Assembly (NCBI GenBank): GCA_018881555.1
Contig: JACAXG010000081.1
Coordinates: forward strand, 1,780,399 to 1,844,398
Direction of reading: 5' to 3'
Source: Amblyornis subalaris
Lineage: Eukaryota; Chordata; Aves; Passeriformes; Ptilonorhynchidae
Length of the DNA stretch: 64,000 nucleotides
Shown here: positions 25,196-37,187 of the stretch, piece after piece
How the letters are laid out: each line of letters begins with the position of its first letter
Position numbering within the stretch: the first letter of the stretch is position 1
Notes under the pieces: generated by a model
The model's input: the letters and a program-made list of their open reading frames with translations, nothing else
Told to the model about the DNA's origin: nothing
Database searches by the model: none
Made by a program: the position numbers and the translations under genes

Positions 25196-26177
25196 AGAGC
25201 CTGGAGCNGCACACGGACTCAGTGGGTGGGTGCAGGGAGGTGCCTCGAGGTTTCTACAGGTGATCNCCGAGCCTCACATATTTCCTGATACATTTGCAAG
25301 CAGTGATGATATCCAATAAAACCATTTTTATGTGCACAGTATCAAGCCATCTGCTGCAGTAAACGTTCATAAAAACCCCAAGGAACCCCTTCTCCATGTG
25401 AAGAAATCCTTTTCCGTTCTGCAGAGTGTAATTCCAGCTCGTTAGTGCCTGTCTGCAAGTCCCTACAAGCTGAGCACTACAGCTGCTGTGCTGTCCTTTG
25501 TTCTTGTCACAAGGCAATTGTAATTTCAAGATGTTCTTTTAATTGAGAAGGAAAATGTGCTTGAAGAGGCCTCCACTTCGTGGGGACACACAGGCTTGTT
25601 TAACCTGATCGAGAGAAACAGCCCAGACCTAGAGAGCAGANACACCAATTTAGTGTAAAGTGTCTCTGTTCTGCACTGGCCTTTATTCNTGGAAAAGAGC
25701 AGTGCTATTGCTTTGTCAGGCTGCTCCCTTGCTTCTCTTTTGATTTAAACTCTGCAGTTACTGACAAAGCCTTTCTGCTTTCACAGGAGTAAGGTCAGAC
25801 CTGGCTGCAGTTTTTCTTCAGGCACGTGGATCCCATCCCAGCCTGGACACCAGTTCACCCTGCTGAACTCCTCTCACCTGGCTCAGACAAGCTGGTTCTG
25901 TCTCTTTTGGAGGGAGCCCATTTTTTTTAAGGCTGTCAGCACTAATTAAAGCACCTTTCTCTCTCTAAGGATCAGAATGTCAGTGTTATCCTAAAGCAGG
26001 AGTGCTGTCCCTGCGTTTATAGGTGTTCTCTCACTCAGCGTGGTCTGACCCAGGCTGCTGCACTCAGCCCTTCAGCACGCTCTGGGCAGGTACAGTGGAT
26101 GTAGCATGGAGTTCCTGCTATGAAATTGGGAATTAGAATTAACTTCCATCTCAGAGGGAGATGCANTTGACTTTTTG

Positions 26178-26301
26178 ACCCATCCTGGGAATTGTTCAAG
26201 GTAGGACAGGGCTTGGAGCAACCTGGTCTAGTGGAAGGTGTGGAACGAGATGAGCTTAAAGTNCCTTCCAACCCAAACCATTCCNTGATTTTATGATTCN
26301 A
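26178..26301 (+). mobile_element. CR1 3' fragment with internal deletion
   Basis: ACAGGGCTTGGAGCAACCTG and TCTAGTGGAAGGTGTGGAAC show that the CCCTGCCCATGGCAGG segment was lost. Tail-like TTTTATGATTC ends it. Confidence 0.88.
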
Positions 26302-28042
26302 TTGGGGGTGAAACATTTTAAAANAGCTGAAAAATTGTGCCCTGTTGGAGGGACCCTACCCTGACACNAGAGACTCAAAGGATGGACTTGCCCTTCATCT
26401 CTCTGTCCAGTATCTGCTTATCTTTATTGATAAATCNTAAAGAGGTTTTGGGGAAGACTGAAAAGAAGTATAAATGATCACATTTAAAGCAAAGCTCTAA
26501 GAGTATTTAATATCATACTCATCTTCCAGGACCTGAGCTCTGTATTGTATAACAACAATAGAGATAATGAAAGTGTAAAAAACTGGGACTCCCTGCCAAA
26601 GTTACAACTTGTTTTTACTACTAAAAAAGGCAGTAAACTGGGAGGGTACATCCACGAGTGAGTTGCTCTGCACTTGCCCTGTTTCTTACACTTGTTTTCT
26701 ACACATCTTCTGGGCTCTGCTGGAGGCAGAACTTCAGGCCAGAACTACCTTTGGGCTGAGCCAGTGTGGCAGTGCTCATGTNTGTTCAGTGGTTCTGCAG
26801 GAAAAGGCAAAGTTCTGTGTGTGAGAATTATTTTAAATTGAAAACTGAATGAAAACAAAGATTTTTGGTTTTGCTATGAGGAAAACGAGGCCTGGNGTGA
26901 ACCCCTGGTAGGGCTGTCACACACACACCAGGTTTGTATTTCAATAATGCAGACTCTGTNTCATCTTCACCACGATTTTTACCTCTGGATTGCTGAGCAG
27001 TTCTGCAAAATAAAATGCCCCAATTATCAGCAGTGAAGTGAAGCTCTTGAGCAACTCACTTTATGTATCCTGGACTTTCTTGCCCTGTGTATTGATGTGG
27101 GACCACAAGGAGGGGGAGAGGCTGGGGAATACAAGGCTTTGAGGAGAAACAGTGGAACAGCTGGAGCAGAGGTGTGNGATGCTGCAGAGGATGAGGTGGT
27201 GAGAGGCCAGGTGAGGTGGGGAGGAGACACACAGGTAACCAGCAGAAACCCACTGCACAAATCTACGTAAATAAGGGGATTTTCAACAGGATGTAGGAAA
27301 AAGTAGAATCCTGGGGTAAGGAAAATAGCTTTTTATTTTTTTGCCAAACCATTGTAGTGGATCAAGCCTTGCAAACAGGAGCAGCTTTGCTCCTCAGGGA
27401 CCTTTCACACCCCCTCCCAGGGGCGTCCTGAAGAGCCTCTGTGGCGTTGTCACCAGACCTGCCATACTGTGACATGAAAGTCCACCTGTGACAATCAGCC
27501 ACACCCCCCCCAAGTGCAGGTTTAAGACATGCAGCTGCAGCATGAGTTGAAAGTGCTCTTTGCATGCACAGGAGGAATCCAAACCAATTTGGGTTTGAGG
27601 AAAGCAGGGTTTACTCCAGGACACACCACGCAGCGTTTGCAGATCATTGGACAGCTCACTCTCGTACAGATCATGCCTTTTTATGGGGACATTCCAGCTC
27701 CAAAGAGAGCAAATTCTTCTCAAACACATTGTCTTAGTTAAACTTTTAATGTGTTTTGATATTGCCAGCAGCAGCTTTATATAATGCAGTCGTGTAGCAA
27801 ACAAAACTCACTCTGTGCTCTTGAGGAATGGAAGCCTGTGGANGGAGGGGATGGATTGGCACTGTGGGATTTGCAGTGGTTTATGCCTGGAATCAATGGG
27901 TTAACGACCTTCAAGCACTGCCTCGGGGCTGGGAACTACAGAGTGTTCTGGAAGCAGGAGGAGAGGGCGTGGTTTTGGCCAGCTCACCTTGAGCCCACGT
28001 TATGGATGGCAGGAAAAGCCCCACTTAGACCAAACCAGGACT

Positions 28043-28200
28043 GACTGGGCTTCTGATCCCCAAACCAGTTACTGACTGGGGATTCCAATCCCCAAACCAC
28101 TTACTGACTCGGGATTCCAATCCCCAAACCAGTTACTGACTGGGGATTCTGATCCCCAAACCAGTTACTGACTGGGGTTCTGATCCCCAAACCGGTTACT
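28043..28200 (+). repeat. 31-32 bp tandem repeat, five units
   Basis: The units start GACTGGGG and end CCCCAAACCAGTTACT. Five copies begin at 28043, 28074, 28106, 28138 and 28170, with a partial copy just upstream. Units differ at a few sites (TTCTGAT versus TTCCAAT), and the alternation hints at an older two-unit period. There is no spacer between units. Confidence 0.93.
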
Positions 28201-31149
28201 GCTCCTAACCTGGATATCCATACTATTCCTCCTTTCCTTAGTGCAATGCACTGGCCATCTCCTCTTCCCAAACACGCAGAAGATAAGGCTGGAGCAGTCA
28301 TTGCCATAAAAAGGAGTTTGGGTTATCCCAGCTGATCAGCATTTCTGGAGGCTCTCCCTCNTCTCTGTGCCCCTGGGCTCTGGAAGCCTGTGCAGTGCAG
28401 TTGGTGACACGGAGGGGACGTGCAGCTGCCTCGTGGGGAGCACCACGCCTGGCTCCTGCCTGGCTGTCCGAGCTCTGGAGTGTTGAAGGCTCTGCAGGAG
28501 CTCCTGCCATGCTGCTGTGTGTCTTGGCACCCTTCTCCTCNCTGTGCTGGGATTCCTTGGAAGCACAGAACTGTGTTATGTCCTAAAACTGTTCTTCATT
28601 ATGCCAAGAGGGAGGGGCGGTGTTTTGGGTTGTCCTCTTCTTGCTGTTCTTTTCAGGAAAACAGATACAATTTTACATTGCATTTGCCATTCCATGAGCC
28701 TTTCCAAAATCTGTGTAATTCCAAATGCAAGCTGTCACATGGGTAAAGTAATTCTGCTTGGGAATTAACCTGGGAATCAGAAGTGCTACTACATTAAGAG
28801 CAGAATTCACTCTTGGAAATCTCATGCAATACATATGCTTGATATTTTCCTGTAAAGAACAGCTACTCAGGAGTCCTGGAATTCCAGGGGAACTTACAGG
28901 ATATTCAAAGAGTGCCTCCCTTATTCTTCAGGTCTAATCCTGATTTTATACCTGCAGCTCTTTAGGGGAACCTGAGTCATTGTACAGCCTTGTGGTCAGT
29001 GGGAAAGGTTGTGTTGTGCGTGTGCTTTTCTTTTTTCCATCCTGGATTCTCTGTTTACACATGGCCTGTCGGTTCCTTTGCCACTTTGTCACAGCACAGT
29101 GTCCCTTGGGAATGAAACCAGGCTTTGTGACAGCTCTGCTAAGGAAGAAGGGGCATCTGTTCCCTGCGGTTTGCTTGGGATGCTGGGGAATAGGGAGAGG
29201 CTGAAATTACCATCCATAGCCACTAGTAAATCAAACAAAACATCATCCATGTTTGTAAATCATAACTCCTAAGTTTTTAAGGGCATTGTCCAGGTAAAAC
29301 AGAAAGAAAGAGGGATGCAGGAGTTGTTCTCAAGGTGGTGGAAAATTTATTACTTGTCTGAAGTACAGGGAAGGCAAGGCATGGAAAGTCTCTGCCCAGT
29401 GCTGGAGTGGAAGTGGAGTTCATCTCTATTTTTAAATTACTCCCTTTCTTTTAGAATTATGTTTAGCATTGTAATGCCTTCAGATGTCCAGCAGTTGAAT
29501 TATTAGCACTTAGAGCATTGATGAGAGCCAGCAAACCGAGCTGGAGCAGGGCTGGCNAAGGGAGTATTTGTGTAAGAGGTGACTGACAGCAACTTGTCCC
29601 TGTCTGCTAAGTTTCTTCTGTGACTTCTGTGTCAAAAGTGACNTCTTCAAAACCTCCAGCTCCCTTAATTTTTCAACCTGCCTGCTGGGAACAAGAAAAT
29701 ATCTCTTTCCCAGCATTCTCTTTTTCACATTGGCCTTGTTGCAAGCAAGAGCTGAGTGAAAANGAGAAAAACCCAAACCAGAACAACAAAAAAACCCCCA
29801 ACACAACCTTCATTCCAGAGTCAAATTTGCAATGAGAATCTTTGAGTCTATTTTTGTCCAATTCCATTTGGACAAAATTCAAGAATTTGATTTTTCCCAT
29901 TGCTTTACTTTGTACTCTGGTTGACTCGGGAAGCACAGGCTGAAACCGATGCTGAACCACAGGATTCAATTAAAACACAGGGAGTGAGCAGGGAGGAGAA
30001 ATCAATGGGTGGATTAGTCTATCAGCTGCTGTTCCCATGATCTTCTTATCTTATCCTGCACTACTAGAAGAGCTGTTGGGAAGTGGAGTGGTTCTAAAAT
30101 CNGCTCAGACTGCTGTGTCCTCTCAGCACAGAGCAGAAAATTGGATCAATGGCCTGAGCCTATTCCTCTTCGCTTTCCTTCTAAACAGCTGGACTGCCAA
30201 ATCCACCCGGAGAACGGAGGCTAATCTGGGGCTTAATCCTCTGCTCTCCCACTACGAAGTTAAACAACAGAGCCTGAAACAAGCAGGAATCAGTANGGAT
30301 TCCAAGCCAGGCTGCTTAGGGTTTACATATATTTATAATGTTTGAATATATTTTACTGCTGTTCTTGCATCTAGCAACTAAATCAGGCATTTGGAACAGA
30401 AAAGTTTATCAATTTTGAAATTACCCATGGGTCTATTGAAAAAGGAAATCTAAGGCAGGAGGAAAATGTTCTAAAATGACAATATTTAATTGTTAATTTG
30501 TTCCCACTTCTATTATAGATGTCACTTTTCATGTAGAACACAATGGCAGCAGTTCAAAGGTTCACATCAAGGCTCTTTGAGACCAGGGCAAGGGAACAGA
30601 AAGGAGCAAACACATTCTTGATCTTGTATGAGCTGTTTCAAAACCTGCCAATTATGACCTTTTCCAACCTTAATGCTTCTCTGGTTGGTACAGGGACCTT
30701 TATTTGAACAGACAAAGGCAAAGAGCAAAGCATACTCTTTTTTATTCTTTCTTTTACTCAATAGCAATATCAAATTGGTTTACTGATGGAAAACCGTGTA
30801 AGCCTTAATGGACAGTCCTAAATCATGGAATGGCCAGGACTNTGGAGGAAAAAGCGATTGCTGGTGGCTCCCTTCAAATAACTCACTGCAAGGGATCTGC
30901 ACTGTGCTGCACAGCAACACCTCCCTTGTGTCTCTGCTGAGAAACAAACTGGACCATTTCCCCGCAGGAAGGACACTTCAGCACATCCAGGCACCTGGAA
31001 TGGTTGTTGGAACACCTGGTTTGTGTTCCACGGGGCCAGTTCTGATCCCTCAGTCCCTGCTTGGAACTTGGTCTCGTTGAAAATTCGATATTCTTACCTG
31101 GGTTCAGGTGGCAGATNCCAAGGTTTTGGTGTGGGTGTGGGAGCCGTGA
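28201..31149. other. Non-coding stretch
   Basis: Unique-looking DNA with moderate GC at 28.3-28.6 kb. No supported exon. Confidence 0.5.
30655..30685 (+). mobile_element. Very short CR1 3'-end remnant
   Basis: GACCTTTTCCAACCTTAATG followed by CTTCTCT matches only the last ~30 bases of CR1. Confidence 0.35.
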
Positions 31150-31206
31150 GGGAAATGCAACTGAATGGGCTTTAATGTCACTTCCAACCCAAAACATTCC
31201 ATGATT
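31150..31206 (+). mobile_element. CR1 3'-end remnant
   Basis: AACTGAATGGGCTTTAATGT, CACTTCCAACCCAAAACATT and CCATGATTCC retain the terminal CR1 layout. Confidence 0.7.
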
Positions 31207-31268
31207 CCTCCAACTGTTTCTCTGCTGGGACATTTATTACTGTGGAAAGAGCAAGTGTTTGGAATGTG
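31195..31268 (+). repeat. Duplicated 74-bp block, copy A
   Basis: It begins at the CR1-like end CATTCCATG and continues with CTGTTTCTCTGCTGG and TGTGGAAAGAGCA to TTGGAATGTG. A close copy lies at 33468-33540. A neighbouring phrase, TTCAGGTGGCAGAT, also recurs at about 31105 and 31273. Confidence 0.8.
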
Positions 31269-31391
31269 CTGTTCAGGTGGCAGATACCAAGCTCTTGCTT
31301 GGTTGATGTGGAAGNTGATATTTGGGGTGCAGGATGACCTGCAGCCTTTGTAGGGATGTGCTGCATTCCCATTCTCCCGGGTACTCAGAGG

Positions 31392-31567
31392 GAATCACAG
31401 AATCATGAAGAATTCCAGACTGGTTTGCGTTGGGAGGGACCTTAAAGCTCATCTAGTCCCTGGGACACCTTCCACTCTCCCAGGTTTCTCCAAGCCCTGT
31501 CCAACCTGGCCTTGGACACTTCCAGGGATGGGGCAGCCACAGCTTCCCAGGACAACCTGTGCCAGTG
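31392..31567 (-). mobile_element. CR1 3' fragment
   Basis: GAATCACAGAATCATGAAGA, GGGACCTTAAAGCTCATCTA, ACTTCCAGGGATGGGGCAGC. A short deletion follows CATCTAGTCCC. Confidence 0.92.
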
Positions 31568-33431
31568 AGCGCAAGATCCGTGTCTGCCGCCAGAAATGGA
31601 TGACCAACATTGCTCTGGGTGGTTTGAACGTTTTCCTGAGAGTTCATCCAAGAATATCTCGTCTCTCTTAAGCACCTCCAAGCACCCATAAACACATCTC
31701 CCTTTCTGCACTTCTCTCAGTGTATTTATTTTTGTTGCAGGGATGGAAAATCCTCTGAGCAGTAGCCACAGAAGCTGATCCACCACTGAGCAGGCACATG
31801 GCCAACTGGATGCATGGGCATACATGCAGACAGCCCAAAGGACAGATGTATCAAATCAGATTTATGAGGTCAGTTTTCCCAGCCAATAAAGTCCAGATTG
31901 CTGTCTGCCCTGTTATAACCTTCCTGTGTTTAAATGGATGTGAAACAGATAATCCAGCCTTTGGCGGGAACAGCGCTGATAAAACACAAACATTATTTCT
32001 GTAGCCACATAAGATTATTTTTCCAATTCAGCAGAAAGTATTGGCTTGAAGATTGTTAAAGAGGTCACAGTATTTTTGTACTGGTTGTGTGTGAATAAAA
32101 ATTTTCTCAGTCCAGGAGAAGGGCCAGAGGATGTGTATTAATTATTATTATATAGTAGAGTAGAGCAGGAGGGAGCTGTACATTGGTGTCATGAGATCTG
32201 TCCTGGGCAAACCTGTGAGACTGATACCTGCTCCTCAAACTCCACATGGAATGGGCCTGAGCCCTGGGACAGGCTGGTGTTNCCCTCAGGTGTGAGCCTG
32301 GAGGTCGTACCTGTCAAAGTGGTTGTCCTGTAGAACGGGACAGGATTTTGAGAACATTTCATCCTTTAATTTATAATGATAATTGACTGTGTTATATTCC
32401 CAAACCTATAAAATAAAATGCAGATTTTCCATTAGAATGCTGGTGTATCCATTATCTCCAGTATAGATGTCTGAAAAANTTGCATTTTTGCTTTTATTTT
32501 GGGTAAAACAAAGCAGTTTTCCATTCTGTCAGATCCCTTCTCTCAGCAAACAAACCGAAATTGTTTCAATATTGTTGTTTGAATCTCTATTTACTTATCC
32601 TATGGGAAAAAATGTAAATTAAAATATGAACATTATATACAAGACACTTCAAGAAGATATTGAAATTGTACAGTAAAAATAGCTTTCTGATGGGAATATA
32701 TTAAATAACATTGAACATAAAGACTCATTGGCAGTGTCATTTGCCAGCTGCAAAAACAGTATTAGGATGGGAAACATGCTAGGAAGAAGCAGGCACTTGG
32801 GAAGAATACATTAGTAAAAATGCTATTTTTATTTAAAGTTCTATACAGTCAAAGTTCATCTTCCAATGTTTTCTGAGGATTAGGCTTTCAGTGACATTGA
32901 AACTTTTGGCCTAAACATTCCTGGAATCATATTGTCCTCTCTAGAATCGAATGAGGAGAAACTAATGCATTATATTAGAATTTATTGTTGTGAACTCCAT
33001 AAACTGGGCTTTTTTNCCCTCAGATTCTTTGTTTTGCCTTGTAAAACAGTGGAATGAAGTGATAATTGGTGCCCCTGGAAAGTGGTTGCTTATGTTGGTG
33101 GTTAAAGCCAGTAGGTCCCACTGGAAATTTTGATAGGAAAGAAACAGCAAAGAGAAAGAATTCAGATTTTGAGTTCTACAAAGCTGACACTGAAGTGAGA
33201 AGTTCCCTGTGGCACCAGCAGAGTCAAAAGGCATCTTTGGGAGAGTTCTCAGGTGGGACTTCCCCATGTTCTCTGAGAAGAGCTTCCCAGGATTTGGAGT
33301 TCTTTGGTACTGGAAGGAGATGTGCTGAGTTGGAGCATTTCTCAAACAGCTTTAGATGAAAATGTGTTTATGTCAGAAATTGGAGCTCTGCATTGATTTC
33401 CCAGGCTGTGATCTCACCCCAAATCTCACCA
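31568..33431. other. Non-coding stretch
   Basis: AT-rich and repeat-poor from about 32.0 to 33.4 kb. I see no gene. Confidence 0.5.
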
Positions 33432-33475
33432 GGTCTAGTGGGTGGCATCCCTGCCCATGGATGGAGCCATTCCAT
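33432..33475 (+). mobile_element. Degraded CR1 3'-end remnant
   Basis: GTCTAGTGGGTGGCATCCCT, GCCCATGGATGGAGCCATTC is a shortened CR1 end just before duplicated block B. Confidence 0.5.
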
Positions 33476-33540
33476 GTCCCTCCAGCTGTTTCTCTGCTGG
33501 AACATTCATCACTGTGGAAAGAGCAGGTGTTTGGAATGTG
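33468..33540 (+). repeat. Duplicated 73-bp block, copy B
   Basis: This is a near-identical partner of 31195-31268 with one indel and a handful of substitutions. It is likewise preceded by a degraded CR1 3' end, so CR1 tail and flank were probably copied together. Confidence 0.8.
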
Positions 33541-33624
33541 GTGCAACAGTTTCAGCAAGAGAAGCCAAAACCAGCGTCTTAGCAAATTTTAGCTACAGGC
33601 TGAGGTGCTGGAAATAAATCTTAT

Positions 33625-33905
33625 CATAGAATCATGGAATCATAGAATCCTGGAATGGTTTGGGCTGGAAGGGACCTTAAAGCTCATCCAGTTCCACCCC
33701 CTGCCCTGGGCAGGGACACCTTCCACTCTCCCAGGTTGCTCCAAGCCCCGTCCAACCTGGCCTTGGACACTTCCAGGGATGGGGCAGCCACAGCTTCTCT
33801 GTGCCAGGGCCTCNCCACCCTCACAGCCAAGAATTTCTCCCATATATTTGATCTAAATCTTCCTCTTTTAGTTTAAAACTGTTGCCCCTTGTTCTATTAC
33901 TGTCC
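33625..33905 (-). mobile_element. CR1 3' fragment with intact tandem tail
   Basis: The tail shows three 8-bp units (CATAGAATCATGGAATCATAG on plus) followed by TGGAATGGTTTGGGCTGGAA. It is among the best preserved 3' ends here. Confidence 0.94.
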
Positions 33906-34502
33906 AATGCAGTTGGGAGAAGAATCAGACACAGATTCTGTGTGAGAAGTTGGTTGCACCCCAAAGGAAAAAGAGCTTTTGTCCTTCAGCTCGTGTGCCT
34001 GGGGTTGCAGCTATTTTGTTAATTTTGGTGGTGTAAATGTTAAGCACATGGTGAAGATCACTTCAGACATGTGACCTTTTCCATTTTCCTATTCCCCTTC
34101 CTTAGCCGAATGGGGGAGGCAGTTACGGAGCTGCCAACAAAGCCTGCGAGGACCAGATAACAATGAGGTGATAGTACACAAATGTCAGACTTCATCAAAT
34201 TAATCCCAGGACGGTCACCCGGATGCGTTTGCAGCAGATAATCCAAACACAAACACAAACACAGCGTTCTAATCTCTGCCCTGTGAGTCAGCAGCAGATG
34301 CCGAGCGCAGCCCCGGCCACCTCAAGGCAGAGATCAGCATCTGCTCCAGAGATGTTCCAGCCTGTTTGGAAGGTGTTGCTTTTATTTTCCTTACAGTTGC
34401 AATCCCAGTTTCTCGGTATTCGACTGGCCCTTGGAATTCTTAGAAGTGAGAACAGTCAGCAGGGGAAAACACTGCAGGAATTTCAGATGCGGTCAGAGCA
34501 AT

Positions 34503-34680
34503 TAAGGAATTCTTCCCCCAGAGGGTGCTGNGCACTGAACAGGCTCCCCAGGGAATGGGCACGGCCCCAAGGCTGCCACAGCTCCAGGAGGGTTTGGACA
34601 ACGCTCCCAGGCACAGGGTGGGATTTGGGGGTGTCCTTGTGGGTCCCTTCCAGCTCAGGATATTCTGTGACTCCATGGAG
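34503..34680 (+). mobile_element. CR1 3' fragment, GTTTGGACAACGCTC-type subfamily
   Basis: GAACAGGCTCCCCAGGGAAT, GTTTGGACAACGCTCCCAGG and GTGGGTCCCTTCCAGCTCAG, tail ATTCTGTGACTCCATGG. A third subfamily distinct from the two above. Confidence 0.88.
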
Positions 34681-36903
34681 TTAAGGATATAATCCTGATA
34701 TACAGCATTCCNTGGTTTTCTTGGGGTGTTTTCTCTTGGGAAAAGGAGCAGTCGGTGGTCTAGAGCACACCTGCGGTTCTTCAAAGATGTTTAGACTGGC
34801 GTGTAAATGCCTGGTTATTATCACAGGGGGCTGGAGTCTATTTCTTATCCATCTTTTTGTCGTGGGTGAAGTGGTTCTGTGGCCTGCAGCTCTCCAGACA
34901 CAGCAACCTGGGCTTTTCTTCCTTTTTCTGGAGACTGAAGTTTGCTGTTGATTGGCACCTGGTGTTGAGTGGAGGGAATTCTGCAGTGTCTTCCANGCAG
35001 AGAAGCAAAGGCTGCTTGCTGCTGTTTAAAACCTGCACTCAGCAGGGAAAAACCAAGTACAGAGTGGCATTTCTGAGGAGTCAATATCCTGAGGAACGAA
35101 ATCGAACTGCCCAGTAGCAGATCACCAGCTTCAACTTTTAANAGACTGGTATGTTTGAAATTATGATAATATGACATTATTTGGTAATATGACTTTTTAG
35201 CCATTTANCATTAACAAATAATTCCCTACAGTCATTCCCTTGAGAAGAAAACGAAGATTCACTGACTGCCATGAGGAGATGAGAACAAATTCCATGTAAC
35301 TCTTGAAATGTTGCCAGGTGATCAATATAATATTTATTCTCAGATAATGCCATGTTTCGCTTTTACTGCTTATTTGATTTCAAATTTTAGACTTTAAATA
35401 TGCCAGGATGGTTAATCTGTAGCCTCAGGGAATTAATGGCAGACAATAAGTTCTCCAAAGAGGGGCAAAGAAACCCAAGTTCAGCGCTGGGAGGGGGGAA
35501 ACGTGACTCCCTGACACGGAAAAGAAGCTGAATGTTCATTCAAATACCAGCCAAAACCACGGCAGAAAGTTCTCAGACCAAGGCTCCCAGAGGACATGGA
35601 CACATAACTGTAAAATAAATACTAAGGAATCTGGGACATAAAGAAATTCTAGAAAAAATCTTTATGCTGCCAAAAATATCACGATAAAAGGTGACATTTG
35701 TANGTGGCCTCTTGTATTCAAAAGATGTCACAGAAAGAGCCAGGCTCAAAGTGCAGGAAAAGTTGGCAAAGTTTGGTCACCTAAATTTAAAATAGTGATG
35801 TGAAAAAACCTCTGTGTANCTACTGCAGTCCCATCAGCTGTCATCCTGCCTTTTTATTCCCAAGTTAATGAATTCCCTGGAGATGCAGCAGGCCTGGAAA
35901 GGTTCAGCCCTTTGGTACATCGAGCCACAGGCTCTGAACTGCAGGGGCACAGTCCCTGCTCTGAGGGCCTCCTTCCCTGTGTGCTTTGGTATATTCCATC
36001 TCAACACATGGTTTGGAATTCCACAGTGGAGATCAACCACGGAAAACTTCACTGTTTCCATCATTGATTTAAAGAGAAGGTGTGTAGAATTCAGTAAACT
36101 ATGATTATTTACATCAGCTGAGAGACAAAATGCCCTGGAAATTATTGGCAACAGTGGAAAATTTTGGTATCGCTATTTTTTATTAATTTAGNTTGTTTAA
36201 CAATAGAACTGTCCTATAAAAATATGTGTAAAATTATAGCATGGAATTGAAGTTGANGATGTTTATGTCATCTGTTTTCCTGACAAAATTTAAAAGCAGA
36301 GAAGGCAGAGGAGCTCCACAATTCCTCTTCATTGTCCTGTCCTGCTGTTCTCCTCTCTTCCCCTTCCCCTTCTCTTCCTTTTCCCCTTCCCTTTCCCCTG
36401 TGCCACAGAACATGGGCTACAGCCCCAGGCTGTGGGGAATACAAGTGATTTGCTCTGAGGACACCCCATTAGTTTCCACTTACTGACAACTGGCAGAACC
36501 ANCTGTAAAACCAGTTATCTTCAGGAAAAACAATTCCTTAGTGTCCCTGACTCTATCAGGACATTTAATATTTTTTCTAGCAGTGACAAAGCAATCTCCT
36601 GCTAAAACATGCTTTTNTTTCTTGTTCTAGGGGACTTCCAAGTTAAATTCCACTTGTCCTTGGTGTGATGTCTCCATGAGCTGATCGTGTTCTGGTGACA
36701 GGTGAACTGTACCTGCATAGCCACAAATATTTAATGCTGCTCTATAACCAATACCCACAGACAGCAGTAATGCCCCTCTTTTTAAAGTGTTCAAATGTAA
36801 GTCTGTAAGTAACTGTACAAACTAAAACTACAACAAATCCGGGTTGAGTGAACACTCCCCTCATCCTCCTCTTTGGCATANTTGGAATTCCTTGTTTTCT
36901 GTA
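34681..36903. other. Non-coding stretch
   Basis: Nothing beyond the polypyrimidine tract at 36343. Confidence 0.5.
36343..36400 (+). repeat. Polypyrimidine tract (CCTT-rich)
   Basis: Nearly 60 bases are almost entirely C and T, with repeated CCCCTTCC blocks. Low-complexity DNA. Confidence 0.85.
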
Positions 36904-37187
36904 ACCCAGCACTGCCAAGGCCACCGCTAATCCNTGTCCCCAAGTGCCACATCCACAAGNCTTTTAAATCCCTCCAGGGATGGGGACTCCACCACTGGCC
37001 TGGGCAGCTGTGCTGGGGCTGGACAGCCCTTTCAANGAAGAAATATTCCCTGATATCCAACCTAAACCTCCCTTGGCCGTTTCGTCTCATCCTGTGCCTG
37101 TTCCCTGGGAGCAGAGCCCGATCCCCCCTGGCTGCCCNCTCCTCTCAGGGAATTGTGGAGAGCCAGAAGGTGCCCCCTGAGCNTCCT
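36904..37187 (-). mobile_element. CR1 fragment (TGGAAAAG-type subfamily), tail lost
   Basis: CAGCACTGCCAAGGCCACCG, CAAGTGCCACATCCACAAG, TCCCTGGGAGCAGAGCCCGA. The first ~40 bases of the 3' end are unrecognisable. Confidence 0.9.

Larger units (their letters stand above)
22586..28042. other. Non-coding stretch
   Basis: Contains the ATT microsatellite, a possible ancient CR1 at 25 kb and a CR1 fragment at 26.2 kb. Short open frames here match nothing known. Confidence 0.5.

Noticed and set aside
28043..28200. CRISPR-like direct repeats
   Set aside because: The units are directly adjacent with no unique spacers, in a vertebrate genome. It is a minisatellite.
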